Source: an uncultured Prochlorococcus sp.
GTDB lineage: Bacteria > Cyanobacteriota > Cyanobacteriia > PCC-6307 > Cyanobiaceae
Length of the DNA: 64,000 bases
Assembly: GCA_902594875.1 (NCBI GenBank)
Contig: CACJNU010000003.1
Location: 1 to 64,000 of the forward strand
Direction of reading: 5' to 3'
The notes beneath the pieces are model-generated. The model did no database searches, was not told the origin of the DNA, and saw nothing but the letters and a program-made list of their open reading frames with translations. A program made the position numbers and the translations under genes. Positions 8,254-18,657 of the stretch are shown piece by piece. Each line of letters opens with the position of its first letter. Position 1 is the stretch's first letter.

Positions 8254-9714
8254 TTATTTAGCAGATGCAAAGTCTGGATATGCTTCCATTCCATGCTCTC
8301 CTATATCTAAGCCTTGAGTCTCTTCCTCTTCAGATACTCGGATTCCACCGAATAATCCTCCAATTACAGACCAAGCAATCCAGCAAGTAACTAGTGTCCA
8401 AATAGCATATGCTGCGGCACCAAGAGCTTGAACTAGAAGAAGGGTAATACCTCCGCCATTGAACAATCCCATACCTGCTCCATCGCCTTGTACAGCTGTA
8501 CCCCAAAGACCAATAACAACAGTACCCCATACACCACACACTCCGTGAACAGAGAATGCGCCTACAGGATCATCGATCTCAGCGGCATCAAGAGCTGCGA
8601 CAGAAAATACAACGATTATTCCGCCCACTAGTCCTGCGAACCAGGCTCCAGCAAGAGTCATATCACCACAACCTGCAGTGATACTAACCAAACCAGCAAG
8701 GATTCCGTTAATTATCATTGTAAGATCAGGCTTACCAGAAGTTAATGTTGAAACAATAGTTGCACCAATAGCACCAGCAGCTGCTGCCAAAGTAGTTGTT
8801 ACAGCAACATATGGAACCCATTGATCCATAGCAAGTTGAGAACCGGGGTTAAAACCATACCAACCTATCCATAGAACTAGTGCACCTAAAGTAGCTATAG
8901 CCATGTTGTGTCCTGGCATAGCCTGTGGTTTCCCATCAGAGTATTTGCCAATTCTTGGTCCAAGAAGCATAGCTCCTACAAGACCTGCCCATGCTCCAAC
9001 TGAGTGAACAATTGAAGAACCAGCAAAGTCTACAAAACCTAAAGAATCAAGCCAACCACCATTCCATTTCCAGCTACCAGCAATTGGATATATAAATGCA
9101 GTTAATACGACAGCAAAAACAACAAATTCTCCAAATTTAACTCTTTCAGCAACAAGACCGGATACGATAGTTGCCGCAGTTCCTGCGAATGCAGACTGGA
9201 ACAAGAAATCAACTGTTGGGACTAATCCAGCATCAGTTACCATATCTGCAGTAACTGTTGGATCAAAAAATAAGCCTCCAAAATAAAGCCATCCGTCAGC
9301 AACACTACCTCCGTACATTAATGAATAGCCGATAAACCAATAAGAGGTTACAGCTAGAGCAAATACGAATAGGTTTTTAGCAAGGATGTTTACTGCGTTC
9401 TTAGAACGACACATACCTGCCTCAACCATAGCGAAACCAGCGTTCATAAAGATCACTAAAATAGTAGCGATCAAAAGCCATAAATTGTTAGCAAGAAAAG
9501 CTGCATTCAACTCAGGTAAATCAGCTGCGTGAGCTGAAAGATTAAAAATACCTAAACCAAACAAAGCTAAAGGAACAGTCGCAAGCCACAACATTGAGCG
9601 GTTTGAACTAAATCCTCGAATACTCCTCAAAAGGAGCATAGGTCCATTAACAAGACTTGCATCTTGTAATCTGGACCTAGAGCGCCTTTGAGGCGTTTGC
9701 AAAGCAGTGGTCAT
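8254..9714 (-). CDS. amt1: Ammonium transporter Amt1
   Basis: A 486-residue channel for ammonium uptake in the plasma membrane. It has about eleven spans after an N-terminal extension with an arginine-rich start (TPQRRSRSR) and a hydrophobic segment ending SAHAA that could be a signal peptide. The Amt signature region includes NAGFAMVEAGMCRSKNAV. The twin pore histidines are in SSIVHSVGAW and FSVHGVCGVWG. A perfect NtcA box lies about 85 bases upstream of the start, so nitrogen-limitation control by NtcA is expected. The codon pattern is more GC-rich than its neighbours, consistent with high expression. Confidence 0.96.
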   Translation of the reverse strand: MTTALQTPQRRSRSRLQDASLVNGPMLLLRSIRGFSSNRSMLWLATVPLALFGLGIFNLSAHAADLPELNAAFLANNLWLLIATILVIFMNAGFAMVEAGMCRSKNAVNILAKNLFVFALAVTSYWFIGYSLMYGGSVADGWLYFGGLFFDPTVTADMVTDAGLVPTVDFLFQSAFAGTAATIVSGLVAERVKFGEFVVFAVVLTAFIYPIAGSWKWNGGWLDSLGFVDFAGSSIVHSVGAWAGLVGAMLLGPRIGKYSDGKPQAMPGHNMAIATLGALVLWIGWYGFNPGSQLAMDQWVPYVAVTTTLAAAAGAIGATIVSTLTSGKPDLTMIINGILAGLVSITAGCGDMTLAGAWFAGLVGGIIVVFSVAALDAAEIDDPVGAFSVHGVCGVWGTVVIGLWGTAVQGDGAGMGLFNGGGITLLLVQALGAAAYAIWTLVTCWIAWSVIGGLFGGIRVSEEEETQGLDIGEHGMEAYPDFASAK

Positions 9715-9797
9715 AAAAAAAAATTAGATCTGCAAAAAAACAGTTTGTGCTGTTTCCTTTCATATTCAATTTTGCTCAAAAAACTTATTAGTGTCTA

Positions 9798-9811
9798 GTA
9801 GTCGTTGTTAC
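9798..9811 (-). promoter_or_regulatory. NtcA-binding site upstream of amt1
   Basis: The sequence GTAGTCGTTGTTAC matches the palindromic NtcA consensus GTA-N8-TAC exactly. It lies 84 to 97 bases upstream of the amt1 start codon in the 180-base gap before sfsA. Ammonium transporters are classic NtcA targets, and ntcA itself is in this window. A canonical -10 at the usual spacing is not obvious. Confidence 0.8.
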
Positions 9812-9894
9812 CAATTTTATAGTTGCACCTTAAAACTATATCTGTTAAATTGAAAAATTTTTTTTTAAAGAGTTTCAAATTATCAAGAATCTAT

Positions 9895-10635
9895 TTATTT
9901 CAAAGGTTTGATTCCCTTCCATGATACGTGGTCTTTATGAAATTCAAAGGAACATGGAATAGTTATCATTCCTGCACTTAGAGATTCTCTAAAAAGACTG
10001 CCGTATAAGGGATCTGCATCATCTCCAGGAGCAAAAAAACAAGCGTCTTTTCTCGTAATACAAAGTACTAAAATACTTTTACTTTCAGGAATTAATTCCT
10101 TTAATTCGATGAGGTGTTTTTGGCCTCTTTTCGTTACTGTATCTGGGAATAGAGCTACGTTTTCTTTAATCCAAGTCGTATTTTTAACCTCTATGTAAAT
10201 GTAACGTTTATCAGGATTTGAAGATTTTGGAGTTAAAAAAAAGTCAATCCTGCTTTTTTTATCTTTTCCATAAGGAACTTCAGATCTAATTGTCTCTATT
10301 TCACCTATTATTTCTTTTAGCAGATTTTTCTGAATAACCTTTTTGATTAACTTGTTTGCAAATAGAGTATTAATACCTACCCAAACCTCCTCATTTTTCG
10401 CATTAAAAACACATATCTGTTCCCAAGTAAAAGGTAATTTTCTTTTTGGAGAATGAGAAACACTTATTCTTACTTTTGCTCCCTCACTCAAAAGTCCCTT
10501 CATTGGGCCAGTGTTAGCACAATGAGCAGTTATTACCTCTCCACTCTCTAATTCAATATCTGCAAGAAACCTTTTATACCTTTTAATTAAAACCCCTTCA
10601 ATTAATGGATCAAAATCAATTAACCGATCATTCAT
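9895..10635 (-). CDS. sfsA: SfsA family protein (sugar fermentation stimulation homolog)
   Basis: A 246-residue protein with the SfsA landmarks [64 protein letters not shown] and the C-terminal DADPLYG. The family has an OB-like N-terminal part and a nuclease-like fold with the E-V-K motif. It is described as DNA-binding, but its role in cyanobacteria is unknown. It is head-to-head with murJ and downstream of the amt1 promoter region on the same strand as amt1. Confidence 0.9.
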   Translation of the reverse strand: MNDRLIDFDPLIEGVLIKRYKRFLADIELESGEVITAHCANTGPMKGLLSEGAKVRISVSHSPKRKLPFTWEQICVFNAKNEEVWVGINTLFANKLIKKVIQKNLLKEIIGEIETIRSEVPYGKDKKSRIDFFLTPKSSNPDKRYIYIEVKNTTWIKENVALFPDTVTKRGQKHLIELKELIPESKSILVLCITRKDACFFAPGDDADPLYGSLFRESLSAGMITIPCSFEFHKDHVSWKGIKPLK

Positions 10636-10715
10636 AAATATGTCGTTAGTTAGAAATTAAATATAATTGAAAATAATTGAAACTTAAACTTATTGAAAAA
10701 TTTAGACGATTCCAA

Positions 10716-12299
10716 ATGCATTCATTTTTAAAAAATAATGTTTTTTCAATTTCGTTTGGTACCAGTCTAAGTAAATTAGCTGGATGTATAAGACAAATAT
10801 TTATAGCTGCTGCTTTTGGAGTTGGTGTAACGTACGACGCGTTTAATTATGCATATATAATTCCTGGTTTTTTACTAATAATCATTGGGGGTATTAATGG
10901 TCCCTTGCATAACGCAATCGTTGCAGTTTTAACTCCGCTTAACAAAAAAAATGGAGCGATTGTTTTAACTCAAGTAAGCATAAAACTCTCAATATTATTA
11001 ATAATTTTAGCCATATTGATTTACTCGAATTCCAGTTTATTAATTGATTTATTGGCCCCGAATTTAAGTTACGAAGCAAAATCCATTGCCACTTACCAAT
11101 TACAAATACTTACACCTTGCATCCCTTTATCCGGCTTCATAGGTTTAAGTTTTGGCGCCTTAAATTCCCAAAGAAAATTCTTTTTATCAAGTATAAGTCC
11201 TGCAATAACAAGCGTAACTATTATTTTTTTTATTTTATTTAGTTGGATTTTCAACCAAGAAAATACATCTTCCAATTTCTTGACTTACACGGGATTACTG
11301 GCATTTGCAACTTTGACAGGAACTTTAATTCAGTTTGTTGTTCAAATTTGGGAAATAAATAAAATTGGTCTCTTGAGATTAGAGTCAACCTTCAATTTAT
11401 TTAAAGATGAAGAGAGGAGAATTTTCAAACTAATTATTCCAGCATCTATCTCATCAGGTTTAAGTCAAATTAATGTTTTTATCGATATGTTTTTCGCTTC
11501 AAGTTTTCAAGGCGCAGCTTCTGGACTAGCTTACGGAAACTTTCTTATTCAAGCCCCCTTAGGCATATTATCTAACTCCTTGATTCTGCCATTACTTCCA
11601 AAATTTTCTAAATTAAGAAGCGAAAAAGACAAAAGAGGTCTCCAAAAAAAATTGATATCTGGGGTAGAGTACTGTTTCTTGACAGCTATTTTTTTAACCG
11701 GATTTTTCATAACATTCAATAATCAAATAGTACAAATAGTTTTTCAAAGAGGATCTTTTGATTATTCAGCAACTTTAAAAGTAAAAAATATATTAATTAC
11801 TTATGCAGTTGGCATACCATTTTATCTTTATAGAGATTTATTAGTAAGAACTTACTATTCAATAGAAAAAACAAACTTCCCTTTTAAGTCTTCATTTGCA
11901 GGGATAGTATTTAATATTTTTTTTGATTGGTTTTTAATTGGTGCCCCAATTAAGAATTTTGGGAATCTTTCTCCATATAATTTCGGAGTTGTGGGGATAA
12001 TTTTATCTTCAGTAATAGTCAACCTTATAGTCTGTATTTTGCTTTCTTTTAATCTGCGAAATGAAGATATCCATTTACCTAACTTAGATTTATTGAGGAA
12101 AATTAGCCTCATGTCATTAGCAGCATTCATAGATAGCACACTTTGTTTTACTATTCTCCAAACTACGAATAACTTCAATTCAAATTTTGCAGAATTTTTA
12201 TTATTAATATTTGGAACTCTAATTTTTTTTGTGATTTACTTTTTACTTACAAAATTCTTGAAAGTAAATAAATTTAAAGTTTCAAAAAAAGAGATTTAG
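10716..12299 (+). CDS. murJ: Lipid II flippase MurJ (MviN family)
   Basis: MurJ moves the peptidoglycan precursor lipid II across the plasma membrane. The protein has about fourteen hydrophobic spans. The N-terminal GTSLSKLAGCIRQIFIAAAFGVG with TYDAFNYAYIIP matches the MviN signature, and later YRDLLVRTYYSIEKTNFPF is conserved. I chose the ATG giving MHSFLKNNVFSISFGT because family members start just before the first span. A TTG thirteen codons upstream could extend it. No Shine-Dalgarno sequence favours either. The stop shares TTAG with the convergent DUF3181 gene. Confidence 0.9.
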   Translation: MHSFLKNNVFSISFGTSLSKLAGCIRQIFIAAAFGVGVTYDAFNYAYIIPGFLLIIIGGINGPLHNAIVAVLTPLNKKNGAIVLTQVSIKLSILLIILAILIYSNSSLLIDLLAPNLSYEAKSIATYQLQILTPCIPLSGFIGLSFGALNSQRKFFLSSISPAITSVTIIFFILFSWIFNQENTSSNFLTYTGLLAFATLTGTLIQFVVQIWEINKIGLLRLESTFNLFKDEERRIFKLIIPASISSGLSQINVFIDMFFASSFQGAASGLAYGNFLIQAPLGILSNSLILPLLPKFSKLRSEKDKRGLQKKLISGVEYCFLTAIFLTGFFITFNNQIVQIVFQRGSFDYSATLKVKNILITYAVGIPFYLYRDLLVRTYYSIEKTNFPFKSSFAGIVFNIFFDWFLIGAPIKNFGNLSPYNFGVVGIILSSVIVNLIVCILLSFNLRNEDIHLPNLDLLRKISLMSLAAFIDSTLCFTILQTTNNFNSNFAEFLLLIFGTLIFFVIYFLLTKFLKVNKFKVSKKEI

Positions 12300-12586
12300 T
12301 TTTTAAAAAAACTTTCCAAAATCTCCTCTAATTCTAGAATTTGTGAGTTAGTGATTAAATTAATCAATGGAATACTATTAACACCATCCCCTACTTTTAC
12401 ATTTATTGCTTTCAGACTTAATTTTGCAGCCTCCAATGGGCCTTGATCTTTATTGCTGATGCATTCAATAGCGAGATGCCTAGCTAGTCCAGCGTCTCCA
12501 AGATACAAATTCCACTTTTCTATTTTTATAAAAACCTTTTCGGAAATAATATTTTCTAGATCACTTATACTTACCTGAGAGTCCAT
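12296..12586 (-). CDS. DUF3181-like small conserved protein
   Basis: A 96-residue soluble protein with KIEKWNLYLGDAGLARHLAIEC in the middle, a pattern I associate with the cyanobacterial DUF3181 family. A region of small hydrophobic repeats follows and the C-terminus is acidic. No catalytic motif or membrane span is visible and the function is unknown. It lies just downstream of the small membrane protein gene on the same strand, 14 bases apart, probably as one transcript. Confidence 0.7.
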   Translation of the reverse strand: MDSQVSISDLENIISEKVFIKIEKWNLYLGDAGLARHLAIECISNKDQGPLEAAKLSLKAINVKVGDGVNSIPLINLITNSQILELEEILESFFKN

Positions 12587-12600
12587 AAATAGAAATTAAT

Positions 12601-12852
12601 TTAAGTTGATTGTTTTGAAGTATCTTTAGGTTTTTTTATAATTACGAAAAGTAAATGGGAGGCCAAAAGAACTGACCAGACAATTGCAAAATTATTAAAA
12701 TAGCTGATTTCATATTTAATCTCTTTTAAAAGCCAAGTGCCACTTACAATGGCAGTAAATATCATGCAGTGAATAACAAAATTTACTATTCGAGAAAAAT
12801 GTTTATATATAGGATCTTCTGAGTCACCATTTCCGTACCACTTTATAGGCAT
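12601..12852 (-). CDS. Conserved two-span membrane protein
   Basis: An 83-residue protein with the start MPIKWYGNGDSEDPIYKHFSRIVNFVIH, two predicted membrane helices at about 25-44 and 52-72, and a lysine-rich cytoplasmic tail. The WYG head and tidy two-helix layout look like a conserved cyanobacterial protein, but I do not recognise a named family. It is transcribed away from tRNA-Arg and probably with the DUF3181 gene. Confidence 0.65.
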   Translation of the reverse strand: MPIKWYGNGDSEDPIYKHFSRIVNFVIHCMIFTAIVSGTWLLKEIKYEISYFNNFAIVWSVLLASHLLFVIIKKPKDTSKQST

Positions 12853-12938
12853 ATTAATAATTAGATTGTTAATAATAGATATTTTACCCGAAATCTAGTT
12901 GACTAAGAGACCCTGAAACAGAGATATTACATAATTAT

Positions 12939-13012
12939 GCGCCTGTAGCTCAGTGGATTAGAGCACCTGACTACGGATCAGGGTGTCGGGAGTTCGAATC
13001 TCTCCAGGCGCG
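12939..13012 (+). tRNA. tRNA-Arg (anticodon ACG)
   Basis: A complete 74-base cloverleaf. The acceptor stem pairs GCGCCTG with CAGGCGC, discriminator G. The D arm is GCTCAGTGGATTAGAGC, the anticodon arm is CCTGA-CTACGGA-TCAGG with anticodon ACG, and the T arm contains GTTCGAATC. A34 is expected to be deaminated to inosine to read CGN codons. No CCA is encoded, and a T-rich stretch follows. Confidence 0.96.
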
Positions 13013-13089
13013 TTTAAAATTCTGAAATATTCTTTTTATATTTTTCTAAAAAATATCGTTTATATTATGGGTATTACTTATCAAATTCA

Positions 13090-14361
13090 ATGAATATCCT
13101 TCAAAATCTCAAAGAAAGTGATCCAGTAATATCAAATTTTATTAACTCTGAAAAAAATAGGCAGGAAACTCATCTTGAGTTAATCGCAAGCGAAAATTTC
13201 GCATCAATTGCCGTTATGCAGGCTCAAGGTTCCGTACTTACAAATAAATACGCCGAGGGATTACCCCAAAAAAGATATTACGGGGGATGTGAATTTGTTG
13301 ATGAAATCGAAGAATTAGCTATTCAGAGAGCGAAAAAACTATTTAATGCAAATTGGGCTAATGTTCAACCCCATAGTGGAGCGCAGGCAAATGCTGCTGT
13401 TTTCCTAAGTCTACTGAAACCTGGCGACACAATCATGGGGATGGATTTATCTCATGGTGGACACCTAACTCATGGGTCTCCAGTAAACATGAGTGGTAAA
13501 TGGTTCAATGCAGTTCACTATGGAGTAAATAAAGAAACTAGTGAATTAAATTTTGATGAAATAAGAGAGATAGCACTTGAAACAAAACCAAAATTAATCA
13601 TATGTGGATATTCTGCTTATCCAAGAACAATAGATTTTGAGTCATTTAGAAATATTGCAGATGAAGTTGGTGCATTCTTAATGGCTGATATTGCACACAT
13701 CGCCGGTCTTGTAGCAAGTAAACTTCACCCAAATCCAATACCATATTGTGATGTAATAACCACAACTACACATAAAACATTAAGAGGACCTAGAGGGGGA
13801 CTTATCTTGTGTAAAGATGCAGAATTTGGAAAGAAATTTGATAAATCTGTTTTCCCTGGAACTCAGGGTGGGCCCCTCGAACATATAATTGCAGCTAAAG
13901 CAGTTGCATTTGGAGAAGCCTTGCAGCCAGATTTCGTTAATTATTCCCAACAAGTAATAAAAAATGCAAAAGTTCTAGCTTCAACTTTAATAAATAGAGG
14001 TATTAATATCGTTAGTGGAGGCACTGATAACCATATTGTTTTACTCGATTTAAGAAGTATCAATATGACTGGTAAGATTGCTGACTTACTTGTAAGTGAA
14101 GTGAATATCACTGCAAATAAAAATACTGTTCCATTTGACCCTGAATCGCCTTTTGTAACCAGCGGACTAAGGTTGGGAACTGCTGCTCTAACTACTAGAG
14201 GCTTTAATGAGGATGCTTTTGCTGAAGTTGGTGAAATTATTGCTGATAGATTACTTAACCCAGACGATTCACTGATTGAAAGTAAATGTAAAGAAAGAGT
14301 ATTAACCTTATGTAATCGTTTTCCTCTTTATGAAGGCAAACTTGAAGCATCAATTAAATGA
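13090..14361 (+). CDS. glyA: Serine hydroxymethyltransferase
   Basis: GlyA is a PLP enzyme that interconverts serine and glycine and loads one-carbon units on tetrahydrofolate. Visible features are LIASENFAS, the [15 protein letters not shown] segment, [21 protein letters not shown] and the PLP lysine in [14 protein letters not shown]. It has 423 residues, normal for bacteria. The stop overlaps the cinA start (ATGA), indicating translational coupling and an operon with cinA and probably leuC and leuD. Confidence 0.97.
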   Translation: MNILQNLKESDPVISNFINSEKNRQETHLELIASENFASIAVMQAQGSVLTNKYAEGLPQKRYYGGCEFVDEIEELAIQRAKKLFNANWANVQPHSGAQANAAVFLSLLKPGDTIMGMDLSHGGHLTHGSPVNMSGKWFNAVHYGVNKETSELNFDEIREIALETKPKLIICGYSAYPRTIDFESFRNIADEVGAFLMADIAHIAGLVASKLHPNPIPYCDVITTTTHKTLRGPRGGLILCKDAEFGKKFDKSVFPGTQGGPLEHIIAAKAVAFGEALQPDFVNYSQQVIKNAKVLASTLINRGINIVSGGTDNHIVLLDLRSINMTGKIADLLVSEVNITANKNTVPFDPESPFVTSGLRLGTAALTTRGFNEDAFAEVGEIIADRLLNPDDSLIESKCKERVLTLCNRFPLYEGKLEASIK

Positions 14362-15632
14362 GTCCTAACTCCAAGGGAGTTGAAATTCTTTCTATTGGAA
14401 CAGAGCTACTCTTAGGAAATATTATCAATACAAATGCTCAATGGATTTCTGAACAGTTATCTCAATTAGGCTTAAATCACTTTAGGCAATCAACTGTCGG
14501 TGATAATTGTGATCGAATTATAAAAGTAATTCAAGAAATATCGAAAAGAAGTAATCTTCTAATTACAACTGGTGGCTTGGGACCCACCCCAGATGATTTA
14601 ACTACTGAAGCAATAGCCAAATCTTTTAATGTATCTCTTTTTGAAAGACCGCTTTTATGGGATGAAATTAAACAAAAACTTTCAAACTCAAAGCTCAAAG
14701 ATGATTCCTCCAGCTTAAGGAAACAATGTTTCTTCCCAGAAAATGCTCAAATTATTAATAACCCTAGGGGCACTGCCCCAGGAATGATTTGGGAACCAAT
14801 AAAAGATTTTACTATCCTTACTTTCCCAGGAGTACCCACTGAAATGAAAACTATGTGGGAAGAGACGGCGTATGATTTCATTAAAACCAAATTCTCAGAT
14901 AATTATTCCTTTTTCTCAAATACTATTAAATTTGCGGGTATTGGAGAATCAAGCGTTGCTGAAAAAATTAATGATCTATTAAATCTTAAAAACCCTACCG
15001 TTGCTCCATATGCAAACTTAGGAGAGGTTAAACTCAGAATCACCGCGCGAGCTAAGAACAACCTAGAAGCAAAAAATATAATTAAACCTATTAAAGAAAA
15101 ATTAAAAAAAGATTTTTCAAAATTTATTTTTGGAGAGGATAACGATACTCTTCCTAGCGTTTTAATAAAAGAATTAACCAAGAGGAACGAAACAATTGTT
15201 TTTGCTGAATCCTGCACCGGAGGCCTTCTATCTTCATCACTAACCTCAATATCAGGCTCATCTCAAGTTTTTCAAGGTAGTATTGTTTCCTATAGTAATG
15301 AACTAAAAAATTCATTATTAAATATTTCTAAAGAAAAGCTTACAAAATATGGAGCTGTTTCTGAAGAAGTTTGTGAGGCCATGGCAATTAATGTAAAAGA
15401 AAAATTAGGAGCAGATTGGGCAATAGCAATTAGTGGAATAGCTGGGCCTAAAGGAGGCAGTCAAGATAAACCGGTTGGACTTGTCTATATTTCAATTTCA
15501 GGACCAAATAATCATATAACTAATATAAAAAAACTATTTAACTCAACACGAAATCGAATAGAAATTCAAAGACTAAGTGTAAATGTGTGTTTGAACAGCC
15601 TCCGATTAATCCTATTATCGAATAGTAAGTAA
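14358..15632 (+). CDS. cinA: CinA family protein (competence/damage-inducible CinA)
   Basis: A 424-residue two-domain protein. The N-terminal molybdopterin-binding-like (COG1058) domain shows [37 protein letters not shown] and FPGVPTEMK. The C-terminal CinA amidase domain shows [28 protein letters not shown] and [21 protein letters not shown]. Known family activities are ADP-ribose pyrophosphatase and NMN deamidase, so NAD recycling is the likely job. Its start overlaps glyA by four bases. Confidence 0.93.
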   Translation: MSPNSKGVEILSIGTELLLGNIINTNAQWISEQLSQLGLNHFRQSTVGDNCDRIIKVIQEISKRSNLLITTGGLGPTPDDLTTEAIAKSFNVSLFERPLLWDEIKQKLSNSKLKDDSSSLRKQCFFPENAQIINNPRGTAPGMIWEPIKDFTILTFPGVPTEMKTMWEETAYDFIKTKFSDNYSFFSNTIKFAGIGESSVAEKINDLLNLKNPTVAPYANLGEVKLRITARAKNNLEAKNIIKPIKEKLKKDFSKFIFGEDNDTLPSVLIKELTKRNETIVFAESCTGGLLSSSLTSISGSSQVFQGSIVSYSNELKNSLLNISKEKLTKYGAVSEEVCEAMAINVKEKLGADWAIAISGIAGPKGGSQDKPVGLVYISISGPNNHITNIKKLFNSTRNRIEIQRLSVNVCLNSLRLILLSNSK

Positions 15633-15645
15633 CTATTTTTACAAA

Positions 15646-17052
15646 TTGAGTCAAGATACCCTATTTGATAAAGTTTGGGATTTACATAAGGTTTCAAGTC
15701 TTCCTGGAGGATCTGATCAAATATTTATTGGTCTTCACCTTATCCATGAAGTGACGAGTCCTCAAGCATTTGGTGCTTTAAAGGACAAAAAATTAAAAGT
15801 AAAATTCCCTGATAGAACTGTTGCTACTGTTGATCATATTGTGCCAACAGATAATCAGAGCAGGCCTTTCAAGGATAATCTCGCTGAACAGATGATTGAA
15901 ACACTTGAGAAGAATTGCTTAGAACATAAAATAAGATTTTTTAATATTGGTAGTGGTAATCAAGGAATAGTTCATGTAGTAGCACCGGAATTAGGCCTAA
16001 CTCAGCCAGGAATGACAATCGCTTGCGGAGATTCTCATACTTCAACTCATGGAGCTTTTGGGTCAATTGCTTTTGGTATAGGCACAAGTCAAGTAAGAGA
16101 TGTTCTTGCTACCCAAACCTTAGCCATGAACAAATTGAAAGTGAGGCAGATTTGGTGTGACAATACATTATCTAAGGGTGTTTATGCTAAGGATTTAGTC
16201 CTTCATATAATTAATAAACTTGGTGTAAAGGCAGGAGTAGGTTTTGCATATGAATTCGCAGGACCTGCGATACATGAATTATCAATGGAAGAAAGGATGA
16301 CGATATGCAATATGTCTATTGAAGGAGGAGCAAGATGCGGCTATATCAACCCTGATGAAAAGACCTTTAGTTATATTAGAAATAAATTATATGCTCCAAA
16401 AAATGAGCATTGGGATAATGCGCTTAGATGGTGGGAATCATTAAAAAGCGATGAAAATTCAATTTATGATGACGTAATTAAATTAGATGCTTCTAAGGTA
16501 GAACCAACTGTAACCTGGGGGATTACTCCCGGCCAAAGTATAAGCATTAATCAACAAATCCCTCTTTTAGATGAATTATCCCCAAATGATAAATTAGTTG
16601 CAGAAGAGGCTTATGAATATATGAGTTTCAAGCCTGGACAATTAATAAAAGATACTCCTGTAGACGTTTGTTTCATAGGTAGTTGCACAAATGGAAGAAT
16701 CAGTGACTTAAGAGTTGCAGCCAAAGTATTAAAAGGCAAAAAAGTATCTAAGAATGTCAAAGCATTTGCAGTTCCAGGTTCAGAAAAAGTAGCCACTAAA
16801 GCAAAACAAGAGGGTCTTGATCAGATATTTAGGGATTCTGGATTTCAATGGAGAGAACCTGGCTGCTCAATGTGTTTAGCAATGAATTCAGATAAGCTAA
16901 TAGGTAATCAAGTTAGTGCGAGTTCTAGTAATAGAAATTTCAAGGGTAGGCAAGGATCTCCCAGTGGAAGAACACTTCTCATGAGTCCAGCAATGGTTGC
17001 CGCTGCTGCAATTAATGGCAAAGTCAGTGACGTTAGAGAATTTATTAACTGA
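15646..17052 (+). CDS. leuC: 3-isopropylmalate dehydratase large subunit
   Basis: LeuC with LeuD isomerises 2- to 3-isopropylmalate in leucine synthesis. The aconitase-type fold shows [33 protein letters not shown] and the 4Fe-4S ligands in [11 protein letters not shown] and [11 protein letters not shown]. The start is TTG, giving [16 protein letters not shown], the usual N-terminus. No ATG lies nearby. It has 468 residues. The TGA stop overlaps the ATG of leuD in TGATG, so the two subunits are translationally coupled. Confidence 0.97.
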   Translation: MSQDTLFDKVWDLHKVSSLPGGSDQIFIGLHLIHEVTSPQAFGALKDKKLKVKFPDRTVATVDHIVPTDNQSRPFKDNLAEQMIETLEKNCLEHKIRFFNIGSGNQGIVHVVAPELGLTQPGMTIACGDSHTSTHGAFGSIAFGIGTSQVRDVLATQTLAMNKLKVRQIWCDNTLSKGVYAKDLVLHIINKLGVKAGVGFAYEFAGPAIHELSMEERMTICNMSIEGGARCGYINPDEKTFSYIRNKLYAPKNEHWDNALRWWESLKSDENSIYDDVIKLDASKVEPTVTWGITPGQSISINQQIPLLDELSPNDKLVAEEAYEYMSFKPGQLIKDTPVDVCFIGSCTNGRISDLRVAAKVLKGKKVSKNVKAFAVPGSEKVATKAKQEGLDQIFRDSGFQWREPGCSMCLAMNSDKLIGNQVSASSSNRNFKGRQGSPSGRTLLMSPAMVAAAAINGKVSDVREFIN

Positions 17053-17678
17053 TGAAATCAGAGTTTACCCAGCCAATTGGAAAAATTTCAAATATTAACG
17101 GGCAATGTATCCCGTTGATTGGTAATGACATTGATACAGATCGAATAATTCCAGCGCGTTTTTTAAAGTGTGTTAACTTTGATTCATTGGGTGAATCTGT
17201 TTTTGAAGACGATAGAAAAACTTTAAAAGGTAAGCATCCTTTTGATCTTGAGGAAAACAAAAATGCCTCGATACTAATTGTTAATAGCAATTTTGGATGT
17301 GGTTCCAGCAGAGAGCATGCTCCCCAAGCGCTTATGAGATGGGGTATAAAAGCAATTATAGGAGAGAGTTTCGCCGATATTTTTTACAGTAACTGTATTG
17401 CAATCGGGATTCCATGTTTTACTCTACCTAAGAATTCTATAGAAGAGATACAAAACTATTGCGATAATAAATTTTTATTTTTAGAAATTGACCTTAAAAA
17501 TTCATTCGCAAAAGCAAAAGATTTAAGTTTAAATCTTGAGATTAAAGACAGCTCAAGAAAAATGTTTTTATCAGGTGAATGGGATGCAACTTCAACACTG
17601 CTTGAGAATGAAAACCTTATTGAGAATAAATTTAATGAATTACCCTATATAAAATTTAATTCTCTTTTTAATAGTTAA
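17052..17678 (+). CDS. leuD: 3-isopropylmalate dehydratase small subunit
   Basis: LeuD provides the swivel domain of isopropylmalate isomerase. Key segments are GNDIDTDRIIPARFLK, the NSNFGCGSSREHAPQAL loop and GESFADIFYSNCIAIGIP. At 208 residues it is typical. The gene begins inside the stop codon of leuC. No strong terminator follows; the next 168 bases before psbI hold only weak AT-rich repeats. Confidence 0.96.
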   Translation: MKSEFTQPIGKISNINGQCIPLIGNDIDTDRIIPARFLKCVNFDSLGESVFEDDRKTLKGKHPFDLEENKNASILIVNSNFGCGSSREHAPQALMRWGIKAIIGESFADIFYSNCIAIGIPCFTLPKNSIEEIQNYCDNKFLFLEIDLKNSFAKAKDLSLNLEIKDSSRKMFLSGEWDATSTLLENENLIENKFNELPYIKFNSLFNS

Positions 17679-17846
17679 CCAAAACCTTGGTCCATAAGAG
17701 AAATTTATTATTTTGAATATTGAAATTTTACTAATTTTGATAATTCAGCTAATTTTTGATCGCTGAATGAAACTAATAAAAAGCAAAAAGAAAAATATTA
17801 ATTTTTTAATGTACCTGAAATCAATTTAAGAATTTAATTAAAACTA

Positions 17847-17975
17847 TTAATCTTGGGGACTTTCTAGATCTTTTCTATTTGGAGTCCTTGTTGGGTCACT
17901 TGCTAAAAATCCGAAAAGAAATATTCCAACAAAGAAAAAGACAATAGTGTAAACAGAGATTTTTAAGGCGAGCAT
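17847..17975 (-). CDS. psbI: Photosystem II protein I (PsbI)
   Basis: A 42-residue single-span PSII core subunit that binds next to D1 and CP43 early in assembly. The translation begins [17 protein letters not shown], continues [17 protein letters not shown] and ends KDLESPQD, which is the standard PsbI sequence. It begins with ATG and ends with TAA. It lies on the minus strand, 108 bases downstream of psbN, so the two may share a transcript. Confidence 0.96.
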
Positions 17976-18083
17976 GGAATTACTAGTGCTGACAGATTTA
18001 TATCCTATTAAATTTATAATTAAACTATGGTTAATTGTTTACTTTTTGTATTTTTGGTAAATAATGAAATACTTTAAGATTAA

Positions 18084-18236
18084 TTAATCATCATGATCGT
18101 CCCAAGGATCGGTAAGCTTGGCTGCTTTAGGTCCAAAGGCAGTCCAAAGACCAAAACCTGTCAAAGCTAAAAGTATAGCTAGGATTGTTACAGCTACAGA
18201 AACTGCAGGATCTGGAGCTGATGATAAAGTTTGCAT
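18084..18236 (-). CDS. psbN: Photosystem II biogenesis protein PsbN
   Basis: A 50-residue thylakoid protein needed for PSII repair and assembly in plants. The sequence has a short head MQTLSSAPDPAVSVAV, one hydrophobic span TILAILLALTGFGLW, then TAFGPKAAKLTDPWDDHDD. The GFGLWTAFGPP-like segment and the LxDPWDDHDD end are diagnostic. It is divergent from psbH with an 80-base gap, the classical psbN/psbH arrangement of cyanobacteria and chloroplasts. Confidence 0.95.
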   Translation of the reverse strand: MQTLSSAPDPAVSVAVTILAILLALTGFGLWTAFGPKAAKLTDPWDDHDD

Positions 18237-18316
18237 CAATTTTGCTAAGTTTGTAAACAATTTATGTATTAGTTCTTATACAATAGCGAAATAATATCCG
18301 TTTTTGTGAATTTAAC

Positions 18317-18517
18317 ATGGGTCAAAAAACAGCATTAGGAAGTCTTTTAAAAGCAATTGGCAACTCAGGACAAGGGAAAGTTGTACCTGGTTGGGGAGCG
18401 GTTCCTGTCATGACAGTAATTGGTCTACTACTTTTGGTTTTCTTAGTTATTCTTCTACAAATTTATAACCAATCGTTACTACTACAAGGTTTCTCAGTAG
18501 ATTGGAACGGAAACTAA
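18317..18517 (+). CDS. psbH: Photosystem II phosphoprotein PsbH
   Basis: A 66-residue single-span PSII subunit close to CP47. The sequence [15 protein letters not shown], then [14 protein letters not shown], a helix [17 protein letters not shown] and [13 protein letters not shown] matches PsbH. The phosphorylatable N-terminal threonine region of the plant protein is absent, as usual in cyanobacteria. A TATACAAT-like -10 lies about 40 bases upstream. A hairpin terminator follows. Confidence 0.96.
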
Positions 18518-18539
18518 ATTTCTGTAATTTTCCTAAAAA

Positions 18540-18580
18540 GTTATTTGGTTAATGTAAAAATTGCCAAATAATTTTTTTTA
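18540..18580 (+). terminator. Rho-independent terminator after psbH
   Basis: GTTATTTGG at 18540-18548 pairs with CCAAATAAT at 18564-18572 (one G-T pair), with a 15-base loop, and is followed by about eight T residues. It ends the psbH transcript before pth. Confidence 0.65.
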
Positions 18581-18657
18581 AATTTTTGTTTTTATTAATT
18601 AGTTATAGTTTGTATATATTCATAATTCTCAAACAAAAAGAGATTTAGTAATAAACA

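Noticed and set aside
8330..8539. Minus-strand ORF of 69 codons inside amt1
   Set aside because: It lies in another frame of amt1 and is rich in Trp/Ser/Tyr with no plausible fold; amt1 explains the sequence.
17679..17846. CCAAaaccTTGG repeat downstream of leuD as a terminator
   Set aside because: The stem is only four bases and no T run follows; it is too weak to call.
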